Shown piece by piece: positions 11,593-23,039 of a stretch of DNA of 64,000 nt; the first letter of the stretch is position 1; each line of letters opens with the position of its first letter. The notes beneath the pieces were generated by a model that saw only the letters and a program-made list of their open reading frames with translations, did not search any database and had not been told where the DNA came from. Made by a program: the position numbers and the translations under genes. Origin of the DNA: Apoderus coryli (Eukaryota; Arthropoda; Insecta; Coleoptera; Attelabidae); contig OU452200.1 of assembly GCA_911728435.2 (NCBI GenBank), positions 34,301,715-34,365,714 of the forward strand, written 5' to 3'.

Positions 11593-11625
11593 CTGATGAT
11601 GGCTTGTTGAGCCGAAACTAGTTTC
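11593..11625 (+). ncRNA. Hammerhead-ribozyme-like core in PLE terminus
   Basis: CTGATGA, then a hairpin with stem GGCT/AGCC, then GAAAC and a short self-complementary stretch. Hammerhead ribozymes have been reported in Penelope-like elements. One extra base (T) sits between the conserved A and the stem, relative to the textbook core, so cleavage activity is uncertain. Confidence 0.5.
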
Positions 11626-12101
11626 CTTTATATAACTAAATTAAAAGTTTTTTGTGGAGTTGACTTTGAAAGTTTTTGTTTGTTTTCTTTTATTTGAAAC
11701 TGACACTCCACTTTGATGATGGATAATTTATTTCGTTTGAATAATTCTTTTGACAACAGTTGTCACTAATAATCAAACAGAATAATTGTTTTCCATGGAG
11801 CACTTGATTGGTAACATGGCTAAATTAAATAATATTTAAATATTTTTTTTTGTGTGGGCGCGCTAATTTATTAACGAAAAGTGTTTGGAAAAAAATAGAC
11901 CTTTTCGATTGTAGCAAAATACAGGTATGTTCGTGGAAAAATAACATTGATGACGTCATTTTCTCCATTTTGCGAAATTGGAAAAAAAATATTTTGCTTT
12001 CCCAAAATGGATCTTAGCCTTTTAAAAAAGATTTTTATTATCTTATCTGGTTTTCATACAATAGGCCTGGGGGCGCCGAGTTTGGGACACCCTGTACATA
12101 C

Positions 12102-12150
12102 TTGAAGAAGGCAAAATTAACAAAAAAAAAAAAGGCCGAAACGTACGTCG
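12102..12150 (+). ncRNA. Weakened hammerhead-like core
   Basis: TTGAAGA, a GGC...GCC stem with an A-rich loop, then GAAACGTACGTC. The first conserved C is replaced by T, which should inactivate a hammerhead. It lies just outside the TIR element and is probably the remnant of another PLE end. Confidence 0.3.
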
Positions 12151-12169
12151 TATTTAATTGGATAGTACA

Positions 12170-13440
12170 AAAAATGACAAATATTTGAAAAAATTAAAAT
12201 GTACCGCATATTAATGGGAAACAGCAGATAATTTCTGAACTCACAACCCAAAGAAAATAAAATAATTATAAAAAATAATGACACCTCTTATCAGAACGCA
12301 TTATATTGTAAATATTCCAAGCACACTCCTTAGATAACAGCTGTTCTAGAAGATCACATTATAGATTCTTTAAAGACGAAAATGTAGTGTTTAAATATTC
12401 GCGTAATACGCCCCAAATCCAGATTTCCCACGCACAGAAAAATTGTTGGTTCAATTACAAATTGAATATCTTCATCCGTTCTAAAACTATAGTAGTTTTC
12501 GAAAATTATGATTCAGTTTTAACACCCATTATATGTTTTTAATGACAAAAATTTGCCCACTCGTTGATTGCCTAAATTTTCTTAATTTTATTTCTAGTAT
12601 CTTCTGTTGTAATTTGACAAATAAATAAATTATAAATCACCCTGTATATTTCAGACAACTAATGAAACAAAACGTCGCGTCGCGCAATAATACTAGGAAT
12701 TATAGAATAGATTATGCAATTTTTGGAATAAACCTGATACCTACCCTAACAATCAATTTATCAAATTAAGGTTACATAAAACAAGAAATTATAATTAAAT
12801 AATTAGGGGAAATTTAACTTACGTTTACAAATATGGGTGAACACTAAACAATATATTATGCAGGACTACGAAATGACACTTCTACACTGATAGAGTATTT
12901 GCAATTTACTTGATATTTATAGTCTGCAAATGTACCTATTTATTATATTATTCTTATCACCAGAAAATTACACGATTCAAAATCATTGTTATTTATTTAT
13001 TTATGAATTCTATATTAGTTCGTAAAAATATAGGTGCACCTGGGAATTCCCTACCCATATTATGGCTAGTTATATCTTCATTGTAAACAAAGCACCTTAT
13101 TACTTTACATAAACATATAGGTATACTTACTTGATAGACTTTATAGTTTATGGGTTTAAAACAAAACGACAAGTAGGTAAATTTAAATAAGTTATTATCA
13201 GAGCTCTGATATGAAATCTGCATAATTATACGTTTAAAAGAACACATACAGGTCCCAATCAGTGCAAACTTTGCAATTTGGTCCCTTTATTGGATACTAT
13301 TTTTACAGAAATTTCGTTACATTTAATATAGTGAAAAAATTTAGTTACATTTTAAAAGAGCTAGTTGCTATAATAATACCACTGACCATATAATGTACAG
13401 CAGGGTCACTCGCCGAAAAGCGCGAAGACATCCGCAAAGT
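12170..13440. other. No recognised gene
   Basis: AT-rich. The longest frame (12993-13247, minus) lacks recognisable motifs, and no TIR pair was found. Confidence 0.45.
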
Positions 13441-13454
13441 ACTGTTTGCCGTTG

Positions 13455-13940
13455 TCTATACGGGGTGTTAATTAAGTATCTGGCCAAACTTCAGGGGGGT
13501 GATTCTTTGAGTGTTTTTAAGGTAAAAAGTTCATATAAGCAGGTGTCCGGCAATGCATAGTTTTCAAGATACAGGGTGTCAAAAAAATTTTTTTTTTACA
13601 TTTATTTATTAATATCTCAAACACCTGTTGACCGATTTTGTTGAAATTTGGCAGTATTATGGACTATGATAAGACGCTAAGTTAGCATCAATTGATTGTT
13701 GATTATGATTTCCAGTGGCGTCGTAAGAGGCAGTTTCACGAATAAAAATAACAAAAAAATGTGCGCCACTGACTTTTTTAAAATTAAAAAAATAATTTTT
13801 GCAATAAGCCATTAAAAATACAACTTTTTTGTCTCTTGATATTTTTTCGTATCTTGCATCGTTTTCGAGAAAAAAAATTAAAACCACTTAAATGCATGTC
13901 CCTGAATAATTTAAAAAATCACTTTTACAGATCCAGGGAC
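13455..13940. repeat. MITE fragments (GGGTGT and CAGTGGCG type)
   Basis: The text ggggtgttaattaagtatct, acttcaggggggtgattctt, then gatacagggtgtcaaaaaaa is the shared head of the palindromic TA-target MITEs seen complete at 32116-33104. It is followed by ccagtggcgtcg and its partner gcgccactgac around 13713-13770. A short inverted pair (catgcatttaagtggcttta) lies at 13880-13960. Confidence 0.5.
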
Positions 13941-14166
13941 ATGCATTTAAGTGGCTTTAATTTTTTTTGTGCACTTGTCTTCTTTCTTCAGCAACCCACT
14001 CGCCTGTTCAAATTCCGGTTTCCAAATACCGATTCCAGGCATCCTGGGCTGTTGTTCGAGGTTTACCAAGGGTTTCAGACACATAACGTTGACTTCAGCC
14101 CTGCTGAAGTAAGGCCACAATATGAGCAACATCTGTCACAGATTTCTTTTATTTTAAAAATGAAAT

Positions 14167-14800
14167 GAATTTTATAATTTTGTTTTGAATATAAAAACTT
14201 CCGACTAAGGTCATAATATATAAGTTCATTCATGAATTGAATTTTATAAAGTTGTTTTGAATATAAAAACTTCCCACTAAGATCATAATATAAGTATAAT
14301 TTCATTCATGAATTGAATTTTATAAATTTGTTTTCGATATAAAAACTTCCCACTAAGGTCAGAATAAATAAGTTCATTCATGAATTTAATTTTATAGATT
14401 TGTTTTGATTATAAAAACTTCCAACTAAGATGATAATATATAAGTTCATTCATGAATTGAATTTTTTAAATTGGTTTTAATTATAAAAACTCCCTACTAA
14501 AGTCATAATATTATATAAGTTCATTAATTAATTGAATTTTATAAATTTGTTTTCGATATAAAAACTTCCCACTAAGGTCATAATAAATAAGTTCATTCAT
14601 GAATTTAATTTTATAAATTTGTTTTGATTATAAAAACTTTCAACTAAGATGATAATATATAAGTTCATTGATGAATTGAATTTTTTAAATTTATTTTTAT
14701 TAGAAAACTTCCCACTAAAGTCATAATATATAAGTTCATTCATGAATTGAATTTTTTAAATTTATTTTTATTAGAAAAACTTCCCACTAAAGTCATAATA
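14167..14800. repeat. Minisatellite, about nine 72-bp units
   Basis: The unit gaattttataaatttgtttt...aaaacttcccactaaggtca...aagttcattcatgaatt repeats with spacings of 72, 76, 72 and so on. Units differ by small substitutions and indels. The array is cut at 14801 by a MITE and one more partial unit follows it (about 15170-15230), so the MITE inserted into the array. Confidence 0.85.
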
Positions 14801-14802
14801 TA

Positions 14803-15168
14803 CAGGGTGTTAGTAAATAAGTGCGAAAAACTCCAGGAGATAATTCTGCATGAAAAAATAATGACAGTTTGCTATATAAACATGTGTCCGCAAATGCTTC
14901 GTTTTCTTAAAAACTGAAGAGTAATTGATTGCTCTGAAACCGGTGGAGATATGCAAATTTAATTTAGAGGCCCATTTTTTGGCATGCAATTAAGAATTTT
15001 ATGTTCATCAGTGGCGCGCATATGGGTAACGATCTCAATTTTTTTAAAGAAAAAAATGGTACGCCACCGGAATTTTTCAAATTAAAAATCATTTTGGAAT
15101 TCCTCGTTCAATTTCTGATAAAAAACCTCTCTTGCTTTTTTGTCGTAGGGGGCATTGTTTTTTTTTGT
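14803..15168 (+). mobile_element. Half-copy of palindromic CAGGGTGTTAG MITE
   Basis: Matches the left arm of the complete element 32116-33104 from cagggtgttag through cagtggcgcgcat to the tgtcgtagggggcat region. The inverse arm is missing. It stands inside the 72-bp array, with TA in front (14801-14802). Confidence 0.7.
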
Positions 15169-15262
15169 TTTGAAAAAAAAACTTTCCACTAAGATCATAA
15201 TTTTATAATTTGGTTTAAAAAATAAAGACTTCTGCTAAATTTAATTAAGTGACTGTAATCTA

Positions 15263-15300
15263 CTGAAGATGGCCTTAGCTAACCCTGAAACATGTGTACA
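15263..15300 (+). ncRNA. Hammerhead-like core after 72-bp array
   Basis: CTGAAGA, a weak GG...CC hairpin, then GAAACATGTGTACA. It is followed 15-25 bases later by aataaagacttc, a layout shared with the PLE terminus. The stem is poor, so it is likely decayed. Confidence 0.35.
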
Positions 15301-15339
15301 ATATTAAAATAAAGACTTCATTTATGTTTAAATACAAGA

Positions 15340-16480
15340 TTTTAGTGGATACGAGAGTAGTTTAATTCCTTCCTCAATAGGTATGTAATTATGTTTACAA
15401 CACGATAGAGCCTGTATACTATTCTTTTACCTCAAAAAACGGGCAACAAAAAACCAAAAGGCGAGCATTTCTTTCAAATATTTTTCGTATGTGTCTTTCG
15501 GTTCTCACTGTATAAGAATAAAATTAGGATAATTAAATTTATATTCAAGTTTATATTGTGAAAGATTAGTGACTTGTAAAGCTGACGGTCACCTAAGACA
15601 AATTAAAAATTCAGAGTAGGATGGTGCGCTTACCAAAGTTAAAAAGAATCGAGAGATACCATGTACATGAACAGAATTTGATATAAAAATTTCATGACGC
15701 ACTTTCCCACTAGCAATTAGTTTTTATTCGCAATAAATTACATTTTTATTTCCTTCAGTTAAACGTTAAGTGCTTATAATTGAGTTTCAGGATTTTACAC
15801 TGAAATGTTATAATTGTGTGCTCTACAAATTTATTCAGTAGCAGCGTTTATATGACACTTGGAATATACCTAGTGAAACTAAAATTTATGGACTAAACGA
15901 TTGTGAGAGTATATTATTTAAGAATAATAGAACAGATCTCACTGAAAATAGGAAAAGGAACGTTTAGAGTCGTACTGGAGGATTACTCCAACTGACGAAG
16001 AGAACCCTCAGAATCAAACGCAAAAAAACGTATGGATATGGATAAAAATGGCTTAATTGAAGGCCTTTTTACAGGATATTATCCCTCTCAAATAGAAGTA
16101 CGATAATCATCATCGTTATTGCCAACAACAAAAAGATACTACAGAAAAGTGCCCTGCGATTGTACAGTTAAAGCATAGAATAATAACTATAGATAAGAAG
16201 GGTCAGTAGACCCTAAAAACGGCATCGACTCGTCGCAATCCCAGCCACATTCTGGCCCGCTACTATGTTATACTATATCTATATATGCGATAAGATACTA
16301 TACTACAATTATAAGTGCGGCGAATTGCTTTGTCGACAGAGAGATAAAACGTTCCGACATGAAGTGAAGTAACTGTATATTAAACTGTTGTAAAAGCTCT
16401 AAATAACTTGGAGGCTAATTTCAACACCCAACAAAGCCAGGATATTGGATGAAAAATATTATTTTTGGAACCTGTTAAAT
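15340..16480. other. No recognised gene
   Basis: AT-rich with no coding frame, no repeat seen elsewhere in the window and no clear inverted pairs. Confidence 0.4.
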
Positions 16481-16484
16481 ATAC

Positions 16485-16634
16485 AGGGTGTTGCAAAAAG
16501 ACACGGCAATTTTTAAGGGGGTTAATTCTCAGGTCATTTTATGACTAAAGTTCCCCTTAACATTTGTCCGGAAATGCATTGTTTCCGAGATATACAAGGT
16601 GTTAAAGTTTTTTTGTAAATATCAGTTTTTTTAA
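16485..16634 (+). repeat. MITE head fragment (CAGGGTGTTGC)
   Basis: Begins tacagggtgttgcaaaaaga and carries the shared gtccggaaatgcattgtttc and gagatatacaaggtgttaaa pieces of the palindromic MITE group. It is cut by mariner copy B at 16635. Confidence 0.55.
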
Positions 16635-16636
16635 TA

Positions 16637-17907
16637 CGAGGGTTGCCTTTTATATTTCGGGATTAGAGAACAAAAACAAATATTAATCATCGAAAATCAC
16701 TTTATTGTTTTTCAAAATATTCCCCATGAAGATCTATACAATTTTGCATGCGTTTGAACCAATTGTCGAAGAACTTTCTCCACTCTGATTGAGGTATCTC
16801 CAAAACATGCATTTTGAATGCAGCAACCGCTTCTTCAGGTGTGGAAAAACATTGACCTCTCAGTTTATTTCTTACGTACGGGAATAAAAAGAAGTCATTC
16901 GGTGCCAAGTCAGGACTATAGGGCGGATGACTCATCAAATCGATGTTTTGGGTGCTCAAAAATGCAGTTGTTTGAGTCGATGTGTGAGAGCTCGCATTGT
17001 CGTGGTGAAGAGTGATCCGTCTTCAGCGGTTGGTTTGCCTGATTTCTTGGAAGTCAACTGCCAAACAAATGGTTGTGTACCACTCAGAATTGACTGTTCT
17101 ACATTGTTCTAGTGGTACGGTTGCGAAATGTCTAGTTTTTCCGAAAAAACAGGCAACCATTTGCTTGGAAGTGCCTCGTGCGCGAACAACTTTTGTTGGA
17201 TTTGGCTCATTTGAAACACCTATACAGTCGACTGCTGTTTACTTTCGGGCTCATACGCGCAGATGCACGATTCATCACCTGTCACGATGTCATAGACGTG
17301 TTTCGAAGCACCGGGATCGTATTTTTTGAGCAGTTCTTTCGACCAATCGACAGGAGCCTTTTTTTAAGCAATTGACAAATTGTGTGGGATCCAACGCGAA
17401 CAAATATGTTTATGCAATGTTGAATGTATGCTGGTCCCCCTAATGCCTAAGGTTGTCTCAATCTCTTGATAGGTCACATGACGATCTTGCAATATCAGTT
17501 CGCGCACAGCATCAATGATTTTCGGAACAACAACTGCTTTTGGACGACCTTCACGAAATTCGTCTTGGAGTGAACTACGACCACGATTGAATTCACCATA
17601 CCATCGATAAACATTGGTCGTTGATTGAGCTTCATCGGCAAAAATTGAATTAAGTTCATCCATGCACTGTTGCTGAGTTAATTCACATCGAAAGTTGTGA
17701 AAAATAATCGCACGAAAATGTTCACGATTTAATTCTATTTTTGGGCCGAGATGAATCTTTTAAGTTCCTGTAAACAACACAAATAGCGCTCGTATGTCAA
17801 AGTGTTCTGAGTACGTATAACCTCAAAAATGTCTAACTTTAGAGCTTTCAGTTGCCAAATTGCAACACCAGGGTTGCCAAATCCCGAAATATAAAAGCCA
17901 ATCCTCG
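16637..17907 (-). mobile_element. mariner transposon, copy B
   Basis: 1271-bp element with CGAGGGTTGCC TIRs and TA duplication (16635-16636 and 17908-17909). Same family as copies A and C. It is inserted into the end of a MITE. Confidence 0.92.
16702..17735 (-). pseudogene. mariner transposase, inactivated
   Basis: The expected ATG is ATA (about 17735) and the frame is broken several times. Open pieces are 17663-17364 (MDELNSIFADEAQSTTNVYR, then the helix-turn-helix region VTYQEIETTLGI) and 16959-16702 (PPYSPDLAPNDFFLFPYV with the third catalytic Asp, to the C-terminus EYFEKQ). The region with the first catalytic Asp is deleted or unreadable near 17290. It is more decayed than copy C. Confidence 0.88.
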
Positions 17908-17924
17908 TATATCTTCTTCTCTAA

Positions 17925-18110
17925 AAGAGAGGAGGCAGCTGAAGGAGAATTGGCATAGCGTTCAGAATTGCCAACCAAATAATTAATACCTTGATGACGA
18001 CAAAACTTCAGAACTTTTTCCAAAATCGTTTGGTACGTTTGAAGGAGTTTATAAATCCATCGAAAACAAGAACCACGCAGTTGTTGGGTTTGAGTAGATC
18101 TAATCTGCCT
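17925..18110 (-). pseudogene. Possible non-LTR endonuclease fragment
   Basis: The minus-strand frame contains ILEKVLKFCRHQGINYLVGN followed by SERYANSP. This resembles the L-x-x-V-x-x-F-C and GxDxNAH region of the apurinic-type endonuclease of R1-like retrotransposons, but the key D and H are not preserved. It is squeezed between a mariner end and a MITE. The similarity is weak. Confidence 0.3.
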
Positions 18111-18198
18111 GCTTGATGGGACTATGCACTGGTTATTGTGGTTGGAATGATCATCTTCAGATATTGCAACTTTCTTCCCGTTAACCAAAATTGTATCT

Positions 18199-18766
18199 AC
18201 AATACGTCCCAAAAAAAAAATCCCCACCCTTTGGGGGTAGAATCTACGACCAAAAATAAGACGAAAATCACTTTTGTCTAAATTTCGAAAAATGTCTCGT
18301 TATGAAATTATGACCATTTGGAATATCAAAATGATGCAATTTTCGAAAATCATATCAAATGTTCAAATTTAAATTATTTATTTACTAAACACATAATAAA
18401 ACAAAAACATTTAAATTTACAAAGGCAAATGTTCGAAATGGTCAATAAAATTGTTTTCTACACGGTTTATTGTTTCGTTTGTAATTTGTGCCAAAGCTCC
18501 ATAAATGCGAACAATAATATTCAACTTTTCAGTCCAGTTTACGATTTATGTGACAACTAGACATTGACATTCGAAATTCACTATTATGTCTATTTCAAGG
18601 ATCACTAGATTTAAATTAATAATTCCAAGTGAAAGATTTGCCTGATTTCAATATTCAAAATGGTCATAATGGAAAGGAGACGAAATTTTGACATAAGTGA
18701 TTTTCGACTTATTTTTGGTCGTAGATTCTACCTCCAAAGGGTGGGGCATTTTTTGGGACACCCAGT
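18199..18766. mobile_element. Palindromic MITE (GTCCCAAAAAA ends)
   Basis: Left: cgtcccaaaaaaaaaatccc, then accctttgggggtagaatct. The right end at 18700-18766 is the inverse. Arms are about 110 bp. A fragment of the same family occurs at 31797-31850. No coding frame was recognised. Confidence 0.75.
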
Positions 18767-19375
18767 ATAACCGTTTTCGAAATTCCGAACTACTTAGCTC
18801 TTTTACCTTGGGAAACGCGGTATACCTATAGAATTACTCAAAACAGTTGCAGCGTGTGTTTGAATCATGCTTTATCTCCCAACCAAAATTACAGTGACAT
18901 GAATCGATACAGAAATAAAAATGTTATTCCAAAACTTACACCCTATGTGGGAAGTCCACTGTAAAGTCGCGTATATATACGAGTATATTATGTGAATCGG
19001 TGTCAACTCCATCCCTGATGTTTATTTTAGCGCCACCCTGGTGCTATATAAATTGTCGCAGTTAGGTATTACATTTCAGACCTATCATATCATTCATATC
19101 AACTTAAAATAAAGGGTATGCGTAAAATGATATTGCGATTTACCCTACTTCTACAGTGATGACGAAAAGTCACGCATGAATTGTATACAATTTGAATGAA
19201 TTTTTTTTTGGAATTAACGGTAAAAATTTGTTTTAGCAATCCACCGCCAAAGGCGATGCTGGGTTTTCCAATAAGAGGTGTTATTTTGACATTCAAAGGA
19301 AAATGCCATTTTTTGAGATAAATGATCGGATGTTTATTTCATTAGAAAGGTATTCCGTTAATAATGGAAAATAAC
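18767..19375. other. No recognised gene
   Basis: Nothing coding or repeated within this window was identified. A 65-codon minus frame at 19099-19296 has no motif. Confidence 0.4.
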
Positions 19376-19379
19376 ATCA

Positions 19380-19600
19380 GCGACATGACCACCACGACCA
19401 CGCCTACAGGACCATATCCTTTTCATGAAATTTTCCATAAACAAATCGAAAAGTGCCTCCCTATGTCCTCACGAATTCCATATTTGAGGTCTTGAATCGA
19501 CGCTGGGCTGTTCGCGTAGACCTTCTCTTTCAGGTGGCCCCAAAGGAAGAAGTCGCAAGTTGTTAAATCGCAAGATCTCGGTGGCCAATTCTAATCACCT
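19380..19600 (-). pseudogene. Tc1/mariner-like transposase C-terminus
   Basis: The minus strand reads NWPPRSCDLTTCDFFLWGHL, then KEKVYANSPASIQDLKYGIR. The WPPRS-x-DL-x-x-x-D-F-x-LWG block carries the third catalytic Asp of IS630/Tc1/mariner enzymes. A related but distinct fragment is at 56340-56700. The rest of the gene is not visible upstream, and stops follow. Confidence 0.7.
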
Positions 19601-20009
19601 CTTCGAGAGATAACACGGAACTTTTCCCGTAAAAGATGAATGGTTTTCCTAGACCTAGACTAAAGTACTGTAAACGAATATTGCTGACTGTTTATAGCAG
19701 TCAAAGACGTTTGACGTGTCCAGGGAACACCGCTTAAAGGCAGTTAGTTTCAATTGCATTGTTAATGCTGTAGTTGCCGAGTACGGTCGCATGCCATAAG
19801 TGATTTCGTATCTCGAAAAGACCGTCCTATTTAGGGCGTTCCCTAATGAAAGTTTCCTGAAGCGGAGGGGAGTGAGGCTGACTGCCTTCGCGCGGTGTTC
19901 TCTGGAAATCTCTTTGAAGGCTCACCAGTCAGCAATACAGTAGTTTCTTCCAGGTTAGGTTTGATTAGGTCAGGTTAGATTTGGTTACTAAAATTGGAAA
20001 AATTGGAAT

Positions 20010-20505
20010 TGGAAAAGCTGCAACGCAAATTGCTACTGAGAATAGCGAGTTCCTACAGGACGGACTCAACGGAAGCTCTCTATGTCATGACGGGGGAGAT
20101 TCCGATAGAATTGATGCCCGAGAAAAGAACAAAGGTATATGCCTGGACAAGAAAATTAATTCCCTATAAGTAGTTTTCACCAGTGTAAATATAGACCTTT
20201 AAATTGTACCATGACGCAACTACTAAGTGGACATGGTAATTTCAAAAGCTGTCCTAAAATAATTATGAAGACTGAAACCGACAAATGTATATATGTATTG
20301 CGATGATGTAAAAGCTGTGGAACATACATGGTTCTACTGCCCAAGGTGGATCACAGGCAGAATGAAACTAGAGCTAACATTAGACCAACAAATAACACCA
20401 GAAAACATAGTGCCCAAGATGCTGAGAAACAAAGAAAGCTGGAATGCAATATGGGTATTTGCCGAAACAGTTATGGAGCAGAAAGAAAAGGACGAAAGAC
20501 AATAA
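20010..20505 (+). pseudogene. R1-type non-LTR retrotransposon ORF2 C-terminus
   Basis: The plus strand reads LLLRIASSYRTDSTEALYVM, then TGEIPIELMPEKRTKVYAWT (about 20025-20150), typical of the C-terminal region of R1/LOA-clade ORF2. After a frameshift, 20293-20505 reads CDDVKAVEHTWFYCPRW, then LTPENIVPKML-like text and KESWNAIWVFAETVM. This is the CCHC/H-type terminal knuckle with its downstream helix and natural stop. RT and endonuclease are absent here; the fragment at 17925 could be from a similar element. Confidence 0.75.
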
Positions 20506-20638
20506 ACGTTTTTTCACTGAGAGATAGACAGAACCTACAATGATGCGAATAGCGGTACCATTGCAGTGAAGAAGAGCCAGCGTTTTTTGATTGGGTGGAA
20601 ATTCTACAGTACCTGTTGCCGTGTGGTGATTAGCACCA

Positions 20639-21740
20639 CAGGGGTCCCAGGTTTAAAAGATTTTTTCTCTGCCGGTACCAAAAAAATAACCCATTTTTAC
20701 TTGAAATATAGCGTTTTTAACAAAACAATGTCTAAAGCATCTCTCTTTTCTGCAGCTAGTAATGGATATTCTTCTTTGTTTATTGTAGGATCCGACATAT
20801 TTGCCAAAAAGTGAAAGGTGGTTAGAGCTTGAGGATATCTCTTGTCAATTGTCAAAAATAGCTTGTAACTTTCCAGATGTAAACTGCTTGAGAGAAAAAT
20901 GCACATTTTCGTTGTACTGCATCCAATGCTATAGAAATTGGTTTTAGCAACTGTAGAAAATCTTCAGCCATCCTTTTAATATAGATATCTGAAACTTTTT
21001 TAAAAATCACTGGAGCAATTTGATCTCTATGCTCTTCACATATTAATAACAATTTGGGCCACTCATTTACATAGACCTCAAGACAATATGTAAGTGTATT
21101 CCACCGAACATCCTTTATACCAAGCATTTGGCAGATGGGTATTTCACAATTTGTACCATATATGTTCTTTTACCTAGCAATTCTATGGTTTTTCAAACCT
21201 CCTTATGTTCTATAGCTCTAAATCTGCAATTTGTTGCGTAAACGGCTTTGGCTATTTGTCTGTTTAATTCTTTCTTATCTTATTCAGTTCGCACAATGAA
21301 AGACTCCAAATGACAGCTACTTTCACTATTTTCAGTATTTTCACGTTCACTTACACTTCCTTTTTCACAGATCTCGTTTCTCTGTTTCTTTGCCAACTGG
21401 ATCATTTCGCGCTGGCTAGTTCCAAGCTGTGACTGACAATCACGATGATAATCATTGATTTTTGATTTTAAGAAAAAATTATGATTTTTATGAATCCATA
21501 GTATTGCTCTCTAGCGAAGGACCGATAAAACAAATGTGAGCCCTTTTCTGTTATGTCAAAAAACCGGAAACTTAATACCAAAAGTGACATGTTGTGCAAG
21601 CGTTGCTCCAAAGACAATTTTTTGGCTTGGCTCCTCACTATATGTACCGTGCCAACCATCAGAAGTTTGTAGTATAGTAGGCTGTTTATGTCAGGAGCGC
21701 TTAGCAGGTCCACATTTTATACACAACACATCTGGATAGG
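20639..21740 (-). pseudogene. hAT transposase, decayed
   Basis: The 3' end starts CAGGGGTCCCAGG at 20639, a hAT-type terminal sequence. The minus strand from 21127 to 20852 reads VRWNTLTYCLEVYVNEWPKL, then FLQLLKPISIALDAVQ, the RW and helical region before the dimerisation domain. In another frame (20906-20697) follows LTIDKRYPQALTTFHFLANM. Further 5' (about 21713-21560) remnants of a BED-like finger (KCGP, KQPTILQTSDGWHGTY) are visible in a different frame. Multiple frameshifts and stops make it non-functional. The 5' terminus was not located. Confidence 0.72.
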
Positions 21741-22084
21741 TAGATACGAAATCATATTCGGTTCAGGAATTCCATTTCTACTGACGCATATTTTGTAGAT
21801 ATAATCAACAATTCCACTGACTTAAATATTTACCTTATTTCCAACAGCAAATAAACAAACAATAGGTAGCTACCTATTGTACATTTACAATGGGGATTTT
21901 CTTATATTTTTGTATGTATCATGTATCATTTTTGATGTGTCTCAAGGATTCTACGACAAATTGTTAACGTTAATGGTTAATTTTCAAGTGATAGGATACT
22001 TTGTACTTTGTAAATTCAGAAAATAGTATTAAAATTGATTATTCCAACACAATTACACATAAGTACCCGTAGAAATTAAAATTG

Positions 22085-22317
22085 AATAAAATTAAAGCTG
22101 CCAGCGAGCTCTTACAGAGCACAAATCTAAATTTAATAGATTCCGCTAACTCACTAGATAATTTAACAAAAAAGTTCACAAACCTTAGACGCGACGAATA
22201 ATTCAAAGAGAGTTTACTAGATGCCAGAGAATTAGCCGATGAACTCGAGTTGGAAGCGGTTTTTGTAAATAATTGTAGAGCACGACCAAAGAAAAAGAAA
22301 TCGTCTGTTTTAGTATG
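22085..22317 (+). pseudogene. hAT (ZMYM1-like) transposase fragment
   Basis: The plus frame reads LNKIKAASELLQSTNLNLID, then SANSLDNLTKKFTNLRRDE, a stop, then FKESLLDARELADELELEAVF. It closes with a basic KKKKSS segment. This is the helical middle of TTF/ZMYM1-type hAT proteins. One internal stop and the missing flanks show a fossil. It is on the opposite strand to the neighbouring hAT and belongs to another family. Confidence 0.6.
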
Positions 22318-22385
22318 AAGCAGTAGATGAGCCTTCTGAAGATCCAAACAATACGTTTCAAGTTAACATTTGTTTACTGTCCTGT

Positions 22386-22500
22386 CTCACTTTGCACAGA
22401 GATTACGCATACCCAAATGTTCGTGTAAAATGGTAAAAACACTAACATCTGATATCTTTACAATGTCAGCTAGCTGCTTGTGCACGTTCAATAAACAAAT
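22386..22500 (-). pseudogene. mariner fragment (second family)
   Basis: The minus strand matches 43330-43410 and 51775-51870: LADIVKISDXSVFTIL, then the HLGMR piece. Only the helix-turn-helix region remains. Confidence 0.65.
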
Positions 22501-22806
22501 AATAAAATATTAGTATTTGATGTGACGAATGTTATTGTAAACAAAACTGCCCAACAAACGGATACATTTAATTTGACGCGATGCTCAAAACGTCAACTTC
22601 CTTTCATTAATATTGATGCAAGAAGTGTACCTATGGATTGGCCAGTTGGTTTTCGACAGTGCCAATAAATAAAAAAAAAAAAGTGTATGGATATATTCGA
22701 TTCGATCTCAATTTCTATTTGAGGTTGAACTATTGCCTTGAGGACTGCCACTGAGTCTATTGGCCGCTTGTATAAAATAAATTATTAGTCTATACGGTCA
22801 AAGTAC

Positions 22807-22845
22807 CTGACGAAGATATACGAATCAGCATCGAAACGTTGTACT
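22807..22845 (+). ncRNA. Hammerhead-like core
   Basis: CTGACGA, an imperfect hairpin closed by GAT/ATC, then GAAACGTTG. It is followed by a short tail and AT-rich sequence directly before the satellite array. The stem is weak. Confidence 0.35.
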
Positions 22846-23039
22846 TGGGAGTTCTTAATGAAGAACTAAATGTAAATAAAAATCGATACAAAAACCCCAA
22901 GCATTTCAAGAAAAGTAAATCTAAGGCATAGGATAGGGATCAAGAATAAGAAAAAAATCAATAATTATTATTAAAATAACGCGATTATTAAGAATGAATA
23001 ATTAATGATGAATAAGAACGTACCTTATTGCCGACTATC

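Larger units (their letters stand above)
10870..11765 (+). mobile_element. Penelope-like retroelement, 3' part
   Basis: This is the 5'-truncated end of a PLE: the GIY-YIG endonuclease frame, about 330 bp of AT-rich spacer, a hammerhead-like core (11593-11625), then a terminal segment ending tttatttcgtttga. The last 180 bp recur in inverted orientation at 40754-40905 and directly at 41140-41249. The reverse transcriptase part is absent. Confidence 0.7.
10613..12094. mobile_element. TIR element with CAGGGTGTCCC ends, enclosing a PLE
   Basis: The ends are CAGGGTGTCCCAAACTCGGC and its inverse, with TA on both sides (10611-10612 and 12095-12096). Arms of about 240 bp pair with moderate divergence: 10613-10860 with 11855-12094. 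The fold is filled by a Penelope-like retroelement (about 10870-11765). The family type (TA target, long arms, no transposase) is a palindromic MITE. Confidence 0.75.

Noticed and set aside
22039..22347. 102-codon minus-strand frame
   Set aside because: The plus strand in the same place encodes a recognisable hAT fragment; the minus frame is its shadow.
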